Assembly (NCBI GenBank): GCA_034003625.1
Contig: JAVEYG010000001.1
Location: 186,001 to 250,000 of the forward strand
Direction: 5' to 3'
DNA length: 64,000 nucleotides
Source: GWE2-42-39 sp034003625
GTDB taxonomy: Bacteria > Bacteroidota > Bacteroidia > Bacteroidales > Prolixibacteraceae
Below the pieces are notes generated by a model. The model had not been told where the DNA came from. It saw nothing but the letters and a program-made list of their open reading frames with translations, and did not search any database. Both the position numbers and the translations under genes were made by a program. Positions 24,484 to 33,221 of this stretch are shown piece by piece. The number at the start of each line of letters is the position of its first letter. Within the stretch, counting starts at the first letter, position 1.

Positions 24484-25644
24484 TTAAACGTAAAAGTTCT
24501 CTTTGTGTTCACGGATTCCCGGATGTCTTTCCATTTCCCCTTCAATCAGGTCCACGCCTAAACCCGGCCGATCGGAAAGAATGAGTTTTCCTTCTTTGAT
24601 CTGAAGCGGATGATCGATAATCGTATCTCTCCAAGGCACATCATTAAACATAAATTCCATTCTGAAAAAATTTGGAACCGATGCGCAAACATGCGCACTT
24701 GCGAGAGTTGACAGCGGCCCGTTTGGATTATGTGGGGCCAACAGCACGCTGTAAGCTTCCATCATCGTGGCCATCCGCTTCATCTCGGAAGGTCCCCCAC
24801 AGCGTGTAATATCAGGCATCATCATATCACAAACACCCAGTTCGAGTAAACGCCTGATCCCGTAACGGGTATAATGCCGCTCGCCAACACAAATTGATAC
24901 TGAAGGATTAAGCCTTTGCCTAAAAACTTTGAGCATTTCATAATTTTCAGGACCCAGCGGTTCTTCATACCAAGTAATATGGAGCGAAGCCATCCTTTCA
25001 CCCACTTCGATTGCTGTTTTCCAATTCAGCATGGCATGCGTTTCGATCATGATGGCAACATCATCGCCGACTGCGTTGCGAACCGCCTTACTGATCTCAA
25101 ATGAATGTTCTATTTGTGATGGCGTTAATTCAAGGTTTGAGGAAAGGTCGTTTCCATAAAAATAATTGATATGGGCAAACGGGTCAAACTTTAAACCTGT
25201 AAAACCCGATCTGATCACTTTTTTGGCTTGCGCAGCATAATCTTTCTCATTGAGGCCTCCATTAATAAACCAATAATTTGCATACAACAATATTTCCTTT
25301 CGGAATACTCCCCCCAGTAATTGGTAAACCGGTACGCCAAGTACCTTCCCTTTCAGATCAAGCAAAGCCATATCTATCCCGCTGATTGCACACATGCTTG
25401 CCCCAAATGGTCCAATCCAGTTAAGGTCACGATACAATTTAGTCCAGATGAAGTCCGTATTCATGGGATCCATTCCTATAATCCTCTCGCCGGCATGCTT
25501 TGCAGCAGCTTCAATAATGGGGCTTCCCGGCCAATTGGTCGCTTCTCCAACTCCACTGATTCCCTCATCAGTATAAATTTTAATCATGGTCCAGTTATAC
25601 TTGATTCCCTTAACCAACCATACTTTCACATCTGTTATTTTCAT
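24484..25644 (-). CDS. Mandelate racemase/enolase-superfamily sugar-acid dehydratase
   Basis: A 386-residue enolase-superfamily enzyme. N-terminal capping domain (about 1-125), then a barrel with GLKFDPF (candidate base region), IETHA, WYEEPL and GERHYTRYG (carboxylate metal ligands) and APHNPNGPL (His acid/base). These motifs fit the galactonate or mannonate dehydratase-like group, which makes 2-keto-3-deoxy-aldonates. It leads the operon dehydratase, SDR, SMP-30, membrane protein. The exact aldonate is unknown. Confidence 0.88.
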   Translation of the reverse strand: MKITDVKVWLVKGIKYNWTMIKIYTDEGISGVGEATNWPGSPIIEAAAKHAGERIIGMDPMNTDFIWTKLYRDLNWIGPFGASMCAISGIDMALLDLKGKVLGVPVYQLLGGVFRKEILLYANYWFINGGLNEKDYAAQAKKVIRSGFTGLKFDPFAHINYFYGNDLSSNLELTPSQIEHSFEISKAVRNAVGDDVAIMIETHAMLNWKTAIEVGERMASLHITWYEEPLGPENYEMLKVFRQRLNPSVSICVGERHYTRYGIRRLLELGVCDMMMPDITRCGGPSEMKRMATMMEAYSVLLAPHNPNGPLSTLASAHVCASVPNFFRMEFMFNDVPWRDTIIDHPLQIKEGKLILSDRPGLGVDLIEGEMERHPGIREHKENFYV

Positions 25645-25792
25645 ATTCTATTTGTTTCTTATCGTCAGGCGCTCAGATATCCAGCTTTATCAATATGTTG
25701 CTTATTTTAGCTGCAAGCATTCCCGCGAAGCGGTCTTAATTACGATTTCAACCGGCACCTAATAATCATTTTTCCACAAAGGTATACTCTTT

Positions 25793-25816
25793 TTAATTTT
25801 AAAGTTAATTTTAAAG
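25793..25816 (-). repeat. Tandem 12-bp repeat TTAATTTTAAAG
   Basis: TTAATTTTAAAG occurs twice in direct succession (25793-25804 and 25805-25816), just downstream of the predicted -7 box of the dehydratase operon, so at or after the transcription start. Possible repressor site, or a slippage-derived duplication. The remainder of the 261-bp gap (25645-25905) has no gene. Confidence 0.45.
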
Positions 25817-25822
25817 TCGGTT

Positions 25823-25885
25823 CAAAATTACGGTGGTAAAAAAGTAAATTTCAACATTATTTTAATGACTTATTAAACTTATTTC
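25823..25885 (-). promoter_or_regulatory. Shared promoter box, dehydratase operon copy
   Basis: On the minus strand a core CATTAAAATAATGTTGAAAT (25848-25867) is followed 17 bp later by TAATTTTG (25823-25830), a match to TAnnTTTG. The TTG inside the core stands 21 bp upstream of that box, the right place for a -33 element. The copies at 35759-35820 and 40884-40945 align to it without gaps. It serves the gene starting at 25644, leaving a leader of about 170 nt. Confidence 0.7.
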
Positions 25886-25905
25886 ATATAGAATATTAAT
25901 CAATT

Positions 25906-27012
25906 TCATGACTTTCCTGCTTTTTTATATTCTTTGCAGGCGTTCACGTAAGCTTCAACGTTTTCCCAGGGAACTTCGGGCTCGAGCATATGCGTGGGAC
26001 AACAAAACAGTCCTCCTTTTTCGCCCGCCATGTTCAAATTTCTGAAAACTTCTTCCCTGATCTGAGAAGGGGTGCCAAACGGCATCAGTTTTTGAGTCCC
26101 AATGGTTCCGTTAAAAGAAAGTCTGTCTCCATATTTCCCGTGTATTTCTTTAAAATCCATACATTCCGGTTGTACCGGATTTAAAATATCGATCCCTGCC
26201 TCGATTAAATCATCGATAAAAGGTTCAACGTATCCGCAGGAATGGTAACTGATCAGAATAACCGGATTGACGGTTTTAGCGGTCCGGATAACTTTCGTCA
26301 GCCTGGGTTTGAGCCATTGTCGGTACATGTTTTCATCCATCATAATGGAACTTTGCATCCCGATATCGTCACCCAGTCCAAGAATGTCAGCCCCTTGTCC
26401 GGCAAAAATTTCCGCCCGGTAACAAGCCCTGTTAGTGATTTCATCCAACAGCCAGACAGCCTTTTCATCTTCCATAGCCATGTCTGTCATCAGGTTTTCC
26501 ATACCTCTCAAATACCAGGATGTTTCCCAGATAGTACACTCCTGCCAGACAAAAACGGCCAGTCCCTGGTCATGGATTTCCTTTATGCGTTGCTTTATCG
26601 GAGAAAAATCGACCTTGGTAAAATCGGGCAAGGGATAGACCTTGAACTGGTCGAGTGATGAGAAATTTTTCATGGGATGGTGCATTTGTGTCATATGCAT
26701 GGAGGTTGGGCTGGATTCATGGGCAACTCCCCAGCCATCAAATTTGACTTCATGCTTAAACCCCTCCGGGTAATACTGGTGCCAATTAATTTTACTCCTG
26801 CCGGGGACCATGCCCAGGTTTTCAAAATTCCAGGCAAACCCGGGATCAATAATGTTTCGATATGGGAAATTAAAATGTTCCTGATAGCTTTTAGCATCAG
26901 GATATCTTCTTTTAAATTCTTTTTCGAGACTTTCGCACAAGACAAATCCTACGGGAACAGTTTGCATTCCTCTTCTGCGGTACAGGTTCAGTAAATTTTC
27001 TCTCGGCGTCAT
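25906..27012 (-). CDS. UroD-family protein, HxCG subtype (putative corrinoid methyltransferase)
   Basis: A 368-residue UroD-fold protein with YHSCGY (H about 257, C about 259) and a distal Cys in LFCCPTHML followed by VPWEN. H-x-C plus distal Cys is the zinc site known from MtaA/MtbA-type methyltransferases, so this copy may be zinc-bound. WQECTIWETSWYLRGMENL is shared with the protein at 37311-38327 in modified form. It is last in the operon that begins with the 831-residue glycosidase, 23 bp after another UroD-family gene. A methyl-transfer role is inferred from fold and motif. Confidence 0.78.
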   Translation of the reverse strand: MTPRENLLNLYRRRGMQTVPVGFVLCESLEKEFKRRYPDAKSYQEHFNFPYRNIIDPGFAWNFENLGMVPGRSKINWHQYYPEGFKHEVKFDGWGVAHESSPTSMHMTQMHHPMKNFSSLDQFKVYPLPDFTKVDFSPIKQRIKEIHDQGLAVFVWQECTIWETSWYLRGMENLMTDMAMEDEKAVWLLDEITNRACYRAEIFAGQGADILGLGDDIGMQSSIMMDENMYRQWLKPRLTKVIRTAKTVNPVILISYHSCGYVEPFIDDLIEAGIDILNPVQPECMDFKEIHGKYGDRLSFNGTIGTQKLMPFGTPSQIREEVFRNLNMAGEKGGLFCCPTHMLEPEVPWENVEAYVNACKEYKKAGKS

Positions 27013-27035
27013 GGTTAACAGTTTTCGTTTTTTGG

Positions 27036-28181
27036 TTAAAGTGTCTCAACGCGATACCGGACTATAATGTCATAGATTCTTTTAGAAACTTCAATGGTAT
27101 CGCGTTTATCCCTAACATATCTCCCTTCATGAAGGGCGTAACAGGGAACAACATAGCTTGAAAGAATAATCCCCTCTGGTTTCAGGAAAGAAAAAAGCTG
27201 GTTGAAATACTTTTCCGGGTCAAAAGGGGCAAAATCGCAAAGCATCAGGGTTATTTTATTTTTGAACAGTTCCTGCATTTCTTTGACCTGCGCGAAATCA
27301 CCCATGCAAAAATTGTTTATTCCCGTGAGCCCTTCCGTTTCCAGAAAGTTTTGCAACTGGTGCCTGGCGCTCCCGCAAAAATGGATTGTACCTCCGCCAA
27401 AAGCTTTCAACACCATTGAATTATAAGGGACAACAAATTCGCGATAAAGGTCGGCCGGCAACTGCGTGCAGTCGTCATCCGAAATCCAGATGCCCCCGAA
27501 ACCTTCGGGAAGAAGGATTCCATGCGGCCAGGCGCCGCTGTTGTTTTCCTGTCCCGCGTGTTCTTTCTGCACCCTGATCCAATCAATCAACACTTCGGTC
27601 GAGTATTCCATAATCTCATGAACCTCATCGGGATGCAGATACATCCACAGAAAAAGATTCTCAACCCCGCACAAACTTAACGCGATATTAAGCGGTCCCT
27701 GCACGTCGGTGACCCCCACCGGCAGACTGGTCGCATTTTTCATGTAATCGATGGTTTGCAGGACACGCGGCATCAGTCCGTCGTTATACGGGTCGGGCTT
27801 TTTCAGACCCTTGATCTGTGCCGGATCATTGATTATGGCATTTTTCAGAGCCGGGTCCCCTTTCGGAGGAAACTGAACCTGGCATCCGACGGCAGAAGGC
27901 ACGACACCTGTTCCATACCAGGGCATCAGGAACGGGATATAATTATCGTTAAATAATTGAAGGTGCTGGTTGATTTTCCTTAGCTGAAAACCCGTCATGG
28001 AAGCGGGGTTCGAAAAATAATCATCAGGGATCAGATCAGGATCTTCCCCGTCAATCCAATAATTCATGTGGTTAACAATGAAAGGCAGAAACCCCTTGTT
28101 GCGATGCTCATAAGCCATTTTAATAAGTGCAGCGCTCATTGAAAAGCGGTCGGTATAATCGGTATAATCAGGATGGGACAT
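27036..28181 (-). CDS. UroD-family protein, HFCG subtype
   Basis: A 381-residue UroD-fold protein. TIHFCGSARHQL (about 266) keeps H-x-C of the zinc-type methyltransferases; a distal Cys is available in VVPCYALHEGRY. The N-terminal part, MNYWIDGEDPDLIPDDYF followed by PFLMPWYGTG, differs clearly from the other copies, so it is a separate subfamily. It lies between an MFS sugar porter (13 bp gap) and another UroD-family gene (23 bp gap). The tandem placement of two different UroD-fold proteins suggests they act on different substrates or in successive steps. Confidence 0.75.
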   Translation of the reverse strand: MSHPDYTDYTDRFSMSAALIKMAYEHRNKGFLPFIVNHMNYWIDGEDPDLIPDDYFSNPASMTGFQLRKINQHLQLFNDNYIPFLMPWYGTGVVPSAVGCQVQFPPKGDPALKNAIINDPAQIKGLKKPDPYNDGLMPRVLQTIDYMKNATSLPVGVTDVQGPLNIALSLCGVENLFLWMYLHPDEVHEIMEYSTEVLIDWIRVQKEHAGQENNSGAWPHGILLPEGFGGIWISDDDCTQLPADLYREFVVPYNSMVLKAFGGGTIHFCGSARHQLQNFLETEGLTGINNFCMGDFAQVKEMQELFKNKITLMLCDFAPFDPEKYFNQLFSFLKPEGIILSSYVVPCYALHEGRYVRDKRDTIEVSKRIYDIIVRYRVETL

Positions 28182-28194
28182 GGTTTTTTTTGAC

Positions 28195-29592
28195 TTATTT
28201 TAATAATTCAGTTTCAAGTTCTTCAAGCGTTTTCCCTTTTGTCTCCGGCAATTTCTTACAGATGAAGATGCAGCCTGCCACGCATATCAACGCGTATATA
28301 CAGAACGTTCCGTGAGCATCAAAAGCTCGTTTCAGCATAGGATAGGTGTACACAATAATAAAGCTTGCGATCCACAGGAAAGAGGTAGCGACGGCCATGG
28401 CTGCTCCCCGTACTTTATTCGGGAATATTTCAGAGAGGATCACCCATGTCACGGGCGCTAAGGTCATCGCGTATACGGATATGCCCGTCAAAATAAGCAC
28501 CAATGTGACGATCCCTGAATAATGGTAATAAAAGCTGCCGCCCAGCAAAATATAGATAACAGCCAATCCCGCTGATCCAATAATCATTAGCTTTCGGCGT
28601 CCCAACCTGTCAACAGTGGCCATCGCCACAAAAGTAAACACAAGGTTGAAGGTTCCCGTGATCACGATGTTAAACAAAGCGTCGCTCACACTGAACCCGG
28701 CCGAACGGAAGATATCGGCAGCATAGTTAAAGATGATATTAATGCCACACCATTGCTGAAAGATCGCGAGAACTATTCCCAACACGATTACAGGAAATAC
28801 ATTACGCGAGAGTAAAGCCCGCAAATTGACCTTTTCATCACCATTGTTGTCAAAGGTCTGCCTTATGCCCGCGAGCTGTTCAACGGCCCATCCGGCACCG
28901 CCAATACGGCTTAAAATTTTCAGGGCCTTTTCAGGTTCATTCTTTTTGGTCAGCCACCTGGGGCTCTCAGGGAGGACAAGCGCTAACACAAAAAACACGG
29001 TTGAAGGAACAGTCATTACCCAGAACATCCAGCGCCATCCCATTTGTCCGTTCCACGAATTCCTGATAAATTCATCAGATGCTCCCTCCGGAACTTTCTC
29101 GGCGATGAGAAAATTCATCAGTTGCGCGGCTAAAATCCCGATTACGATCGTCAACTGGTTCAACGATACAAACCTTCCACGGTACTCACCCGGGGTAACC
29201 TCCGCGATATAAATCGGCGATACGACCGAAGCAATGCCGATTCCAAACCCACCAATTAACCTAAAAATGATAAATACCCCCAGCGATCCGGAATAACCCA
29301 CCCCGATGGCTGACATCGTGAAAAGCAGCGAGGCGATTAACAACGACTTTTTCCGCCCGACCAGTTCGCTCAGAAAACCCGCAAGGATAGCACCGACCAG
29401 GCAGCCTGGAAGAGCGCTTCCCATTGCCAGTCCCTGCAGCCTGGGACTGTCTGCAATATCAAAAAAAATCTTATAGAAAGGTTCTGCTCCCCCGATAACG
29501 ACCCAGTCATAACCAAATAGTAAACCGCCCATAGCGGAGATCAACGAAATACTTAAAATAGTTCGGAAATTGAATTCTTTTTTATTAATCAT
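28195..29592 (-). CDS. MFS sugar porter (sugar:H+ symporter)
   Basis: A 465-residue protein with twelve predicted membrane segments and sugar-porter signatures: GYDWVVIGGA in helix 1, LVGRKKSL, PESPRWLT, DRLGRRKL and PETKGKTLE near the end. It resembles the XylE/AraE group. It should import the monosaccharide or small oligosaccharide released by the secreted glycosidases. It follows the GH31 gene by 73 bp and precedes two UroD-family genes by 13 bp. A paralogue is at 35837-37291. Confidence 0.9.
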   Translation of the reverse strand: MINKKEFNFRTILSISLISAMGGLLFGYDWVVIGGAEPFYKIFFDIADSPRLQGLAMGSALPGCLVGAILAGFLSELVGRKKSLLIASLLFTMSAIGVGYSGSLGVFIIFRLIGGFGIGIASVVSPIYIAEVTPGEYRGRFVSLNQLTIVIGILAAQLMNFLIAEKVPEGASDEFIRNSWNGQMGWRWMFWVMTVPSTVFFVLALVLPESPRWLTKKNEPEKALKILSRIGGAGWAVEQLAGIRQTFDNNGDEKVNLRALLSRNVFPVIVLGIVLAIFQQWCGINIIFNYAADIFRSAGFSVSDALFNIVITGTFNLVFTFVAMATVDRLGRRKLMIIGSAGLAVIYILLGGSFYYHYSGIVTLVLILTGISVYAMTLAPVTWVILSEIFPNKVRGAAMAVATSFLWIASFIIVYTYPMLKRAFDAHGTFCIYALICVAGCIFICKKLPETKGKTLEELETELLK

Positions 29593-29665
29593 AAAACTTC
29601 AGGGTTATCTTGTTATTTATTATTTTTTCAAAGGTCAGTAATTTTCCCGGTCATTTTTTACACAT

Positions 29666-31279
29666 TCAATTGTCTGCCAGCTCAAAATACGGCAGCCTGT
29701 CAAGGGAGACGCGAATCGTGTAGGTCTTACCTCCGTCATATATGACTCCGTCGTCGGATTTCCACTTTCCCTCAGGCAAAACAACTTCCCGAGTATTTCC
29801 ACTCCGAACCATTGGCGCTATCATTAAATTGTCGCCGAGCATAAACTGGTCATTTATCATCTCAAGTCCCTGCGCCGGAAAACGGTACTCCAAGTTTGTT
29901 ACAACGGGCACCCCGGTTCGTGCCGACTCGGTGGCAAGCTTCAGTATGAGCGGTGTAAATCTCATTCGAATCGATACCGATTTTTTAACAGCGTTAAGAT
30001 GTTCTTCGTCTAAAATGCGCCATGGAGCGACTGAAAACTGCATCATGGGCATCAAGGCATGACATTGGGCAGAACGAACCACCAATTCCTGGTCGACAGA
30101 AGCGACGTTTTCAAATGAAGAGAGCAATCCGCCGCCGATCATATCGGGGCATGAATAAAAATAACCTGACAGGCCCTCCGCCACCATATGAGGGATCAGC
30201 TTCTGCAAATCTTCCCAGTCGTGATTCTTATCGAGCAGTCTCTGAGCGAGGGGCTGGCCACCCATTTTCCAGCAGGCCCGGTATTCATTCAGCGGGAACC
30301 TCAACCCGAATTGCGTATATAACCGGCAATTTTCGTTCGGCGTATTTGACTTCTTAGTCAGCGCATGGTCGGGGTAATACTCCATGTCAGCCGCATCAAA
30401 CTTAAAACCGTCAATTCCGTATTTCTTAACCAGGGAGTCCATTTGAGCATTGAACCAATTAACGGCTTTCGGATTGGAAAAGTCAAGTTCGGCCGAAACC
30501 CCGTTCCACCACCGGATCATAGACGGTTCATAAGCTGTTGACCAGGTGTCCGTCTCTTTCTTTTTCTCCAGCAAAAAAGCTTTCTCTTTTGTTAACTCCC
30601 TGTAAACCATCTGATCGGGGCTCACAAAAGGGCATATCCATAACATGACCTTGAATCCTAACCGGTGTAATTCATCCATCATACCTTTGGGATCGGGGAA
30701 TCGCCCCGGATGGAACTCCCATACGCCGTAATCTTCCTGCCAGGTGTCATCAATCATCAGTACTCCTGCGGGAAGACCGTTTCCTATGATGTCTCTGGCA
30801 TATTTCAGTATATCTGCCTGATTCTGATTATAATTCAGTTCAATCCACGTATTGTATTGCGGACGGGCAAAAAGCAGCGTATCAGGGGTGTTTCCTGTTG
30901 GAGGGAAAAAAGTCTTGCAAACGAATTGTTGCACTTCTGCCAACGTATTTCCCTTTCGCCCGGCCTTTACTTTTTTATACGGATCGGTGATCAGCAACCG
31001 GCCATCGCGAATATCGAAGCTGTAAGGCTCTTCGCTCCAAACGTACAACCCCCGGTTGCTGATAATCAATGGCTGAAGTTGATTTGCCCTGTTATTGGCA
31101 TAGAAATTAAACCGGTAGTCCCCCGACAAGGGCATCTTATGCCCTTCAGCGATACAACCAAACCACAACTTTTCATCTGAGGCCAGTTTGATTACATTGT
31201 CTTCCACACTGGTTTGGGCATACATATTAGTTGTCAAAACAAAGATGGTTATAAACAGCAGCCAGAATTTTTTTGTCAT
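29666..31279 (-). CDS. GH31 alpha-glycosidase, secreted
   Basis: A 537-residue protein with an N-terminal signal peptide (MTKKFWLLFITIFVLTTN, cleaved about residue 21). GH31 motifs: VLMIDDTWQ, FKVMLWICPF, GFKFDAAD with the nucleophile Asp (about 293) and CPDMIGGG with the acid/base Asp (about 378). The length is on the short side for GH31, so it has little beyond the N-terminal sandwich and catalytic barrel. The WEFHPGRFPDPKGM stretch recalls the MYORG-like branch, some of which are alpha-galactosidases, so glucosidase should not be assumed. Operon: after the DUF4091 protein and before the sugar porter. Confidence 0.85.
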   Translation of the reverse strand: MTKKFWLLFITIFVLTTNMYAQTSVEDNVIKLASDEKLWFGCIAEGHKMPLSGDYRFNFYANNRANQLQPLIISNRGLYVWSEEPYSFDIRDGRLLITDPYKKVKAGRKGNTLAEVQQFVCKTFFPPTGNTPDTLLFARPQYNTWIELNYNQNQADILKYARDIIGNGLPAGVLMIDDTWQEDYGVWEFHPGRFPDPKGMMDELHRLGFKVMLWICPFVSPDQMVYRELTKEKAFLLEKKKETDTWSTAYEPSMIRWWNGVSAELDFSNPKAVNWFNAQMDSLVKKYGIDGFKFDAADMEYYPDHALTKKSNTPNENCRLYTQFGLRFPLNEYRACWKMGGQPLAQRLLDKNHDWEDLQKLIPHMVAEGLSGYFYSCPDMIGGGLLSSFENVASVDQELVVRSAQCHALMPMMQFSVAPWRILDEEHLNAVKKSVSIRMRFTPLILKLATESARTGVPVVTNLEYRFPAQGLEMINDQFMLGDNLMIAPMVRSGNTREVVLPEGKWKSDDGVIYDGGKTYTIRVSLDRLPYFELADN

Positions 31280-31328
31280 TTTTTAATAAATTATTTTGGG
31301 TAAAAATCATATTCCTGATAAAAAACCT

Positions 31329-33206
31329 TTATTCTTCCAATATTTCGAACAAGTATGCCTGACCTTTTGTATAGTCGCTATAATCCAGGCTGTACAGGCT
31401 GTTGCTTGCCCGTTTTTCGCTGTTGTAAAAAGTCAGGTTCTTTTCGCGGATAATAAAATTAAAGTAATTCCCCAGCATCTCATTTACCCGCTCTTTCCCC
31501 TGTCCGCTCATTTTTTCCTTTGCCATTTGGAGAGTCTCATGGTCCTGAATTCCTCTCAGAAGATTTTTATACCTCAGCGTCAGTACAGGCTTTCCTGACC
31601 TGCCGGGGTATACGAAATTGGTATCGCCGGCCTTCCAGACCGGAGCCCTGTATGATATCCGCGTCAGGGGATTTTCCGGCCAGACGGTATAATTCCATCT
31701 GAGGAACCCGTCGAAACCCATATACGCGGTAAGGAGAGGGATAAATCTCGCTTCCAGCAAAGGCGAGCGGATAAATGTATTCGGACGGTCCGGGCCACAA
31801 CACACATACCAGAGAAACCTGCCGGGAACGCATGATTTAACATGGTCTATATTGTTCCAGTGGTCTGCAACAACCGGAAGAATGGGAACAAAATCCTTCA
31901 CGTTGCTTATGCCCTTTTCAATCATTTCCATGTGGTTGAGAGCCATTTTATATGAAAAGTCCGGGGCGATTTTTCTCAGCTTATCCAGCCGCTTCTGATA
32001 TAAATCCAGGTCCGCAGGTTCGTCGGCGACGACCCGCACTAAATCTATCCACGATTTTTCTTTAAAATGTTCTTCCAGGTTCTTTATATAATCCTCTACA
32101 TCGTTGCTGTGGCTCATGAACCTATAGGATTGCGTTTTATGGTCGTAATACCTGATCCGTATGCCATCGCCAAAATCAGAAGGAGAGGTATATTCCCCAT
32201 CTTCAAACTGCCAGATATTGATCAGGCCAAATACTTCAATCTCTCCTCGAATTCCATGCCCCATACACAAATTGATATACCTGTCCATGGCCGAATAGTC
32301 ATAACGGAATGAACCGTCCTGATCTTTTTCTACCCGGATCATGCTGTATTCGAAGAGATCGGCCATTTCATCGCGCCTGTCCCTGTGCGACGCCTGTCCC
32401 GACCAGGATATCTCCGAGGCAATCACGGTTATCGCTTTCTGTCCAAGATCGGCCAATGACTTTACATAGTTTTCGATAATCGCGAAATGCTCATCCGACC
32501 AAAGTTCAACATCATACTTCCGGGCGATGTTTGAATTGTGTTGCCACAGGTCAAGATAAAACCTGTAGTTCCCGGGCGCCGGCAGTGTTACGTTTTCAAC
32601 CTGAAGTGAAAAGTCAAGGTGCCCCAGCAATTCTTCGCTCTCAAACATCCTGTGCCGGCAGAATTTAACATCGCCCCTGTAAACTCCAGCCTTTGCTGTT
32701 TCCGGCACTTTTACTTCAATCCAGACCAACCGGGCCTGGTTTGCATCAGTATTCACCGAAGCCTGTTGCAAAAGCAAATCGGCCTTCAACACCCCATCAT
32801 CGTCCTGAATCAGTCCAACCAGATTCATTTCCACGGGTGAATATTCCCAGTCTTCCAGTGTAGTTTCGACCCTAATCACGTCCATCGGACCCGATTTATC
32901 AAAGCGTGCATCGCCATTAACGCATGTAACGAACGGGACATCAGCCATTACGACAGCCTGAAATGCAGCAAATCCGCGTTTAGGCGCCGTCAATTTAATC
33001 TCTTTCACGTCGCAGAGTTCATCCATATCGGCTTTTGAAAAGGCCGTTCCCCTATTAAAGCTGTATTTATAGCTTTCTTCCTTGATTCCTATCAGATACT
33101 TGCCCGAGCTTCGCTGTGTGACCCTGGAATTAGTCTCCATTGCTTGCTGCCCGGACGCGAACCAGGAACAGATGAACAAAACAAGAATAAAAATCTGTCG
33201 TTTCAT
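31329..33206 (-). CDS. Secreted DUF4091-type putative glycosidase
   Basis: A 625-residue protein with signal peptide (MKRQIFILVLFICSWFASGQ). It has an N-terminal beta-rich region, the central barrel-like part FYLDLWQHNSNIARKYDV typical of DUF4091 proteins, VRVVADEPADLDLY (candidate catalytic acid) and WYVCCGPDRPNTFI, and the C-terminal FLRWNYTVWPENPL with LRYKNLLRGIQDHE. DUF4091 proteins are common in PULs and resemble glycoside hydrolases, but the activity is mostly unknown. It is second in the operon, 15 bp after the 831-residue paralogue. Confidence 0.78.
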   Translation of the reverse strand: MKRQIFILVLFICSWFASGQQAMETNSRVTQRSSGKYLIGIKEESYKYSFNRGTAFSKADMDELCDVKEIKLTAPKRGFAAFQAVVMADVPFVTCVNGDARFDKSGPMDVIRVETTLEDWEYSPVEMNLVGLIQDDDGVLKADLLLQQASVNTDANQARLVWIEVKVPETAKAGVYRGDVKFCRHRMFESEELLGHLDFSLQVENVTLPAPGNYRFYLDLWQHNSNIARKYDVELWSDEHFAIIENYVKSLADLGQKAITVIASEISWSGQASHRDRRDEMADLFEYSMIRVEKDQDGSFRYDYSAMDRYINLCMGHGIRGEIEVFGLINIWQFEDGEYTSPSDFGDGIRIRYYDHKTQSYRFMSHSNDVEDYIKNLEEHFKEKSWIDLVRVVADEPADLDLYQKRLDKLRKIAPDFSYKMALNHMEMIEKGISNVKDFVPILPVVADHWNNIDHVKSCVPGRFLWYVCCGPDRPNTFIRSPLLEARFIPLLTAYMGFDGFLRWNYTVWPENPLTRISYRAPVWKAGDTNFVYPGRSGKPVLTLRYKNLLRGIQDHETLQMAKEKMSGQGKERVNEMLGNYFNFIIREKNLTFYNSEKRASNSLYSLDYSDYTKGQAYLFEILEE

Positions 33207-33221
33207 GCCTGAAATTTCTAC

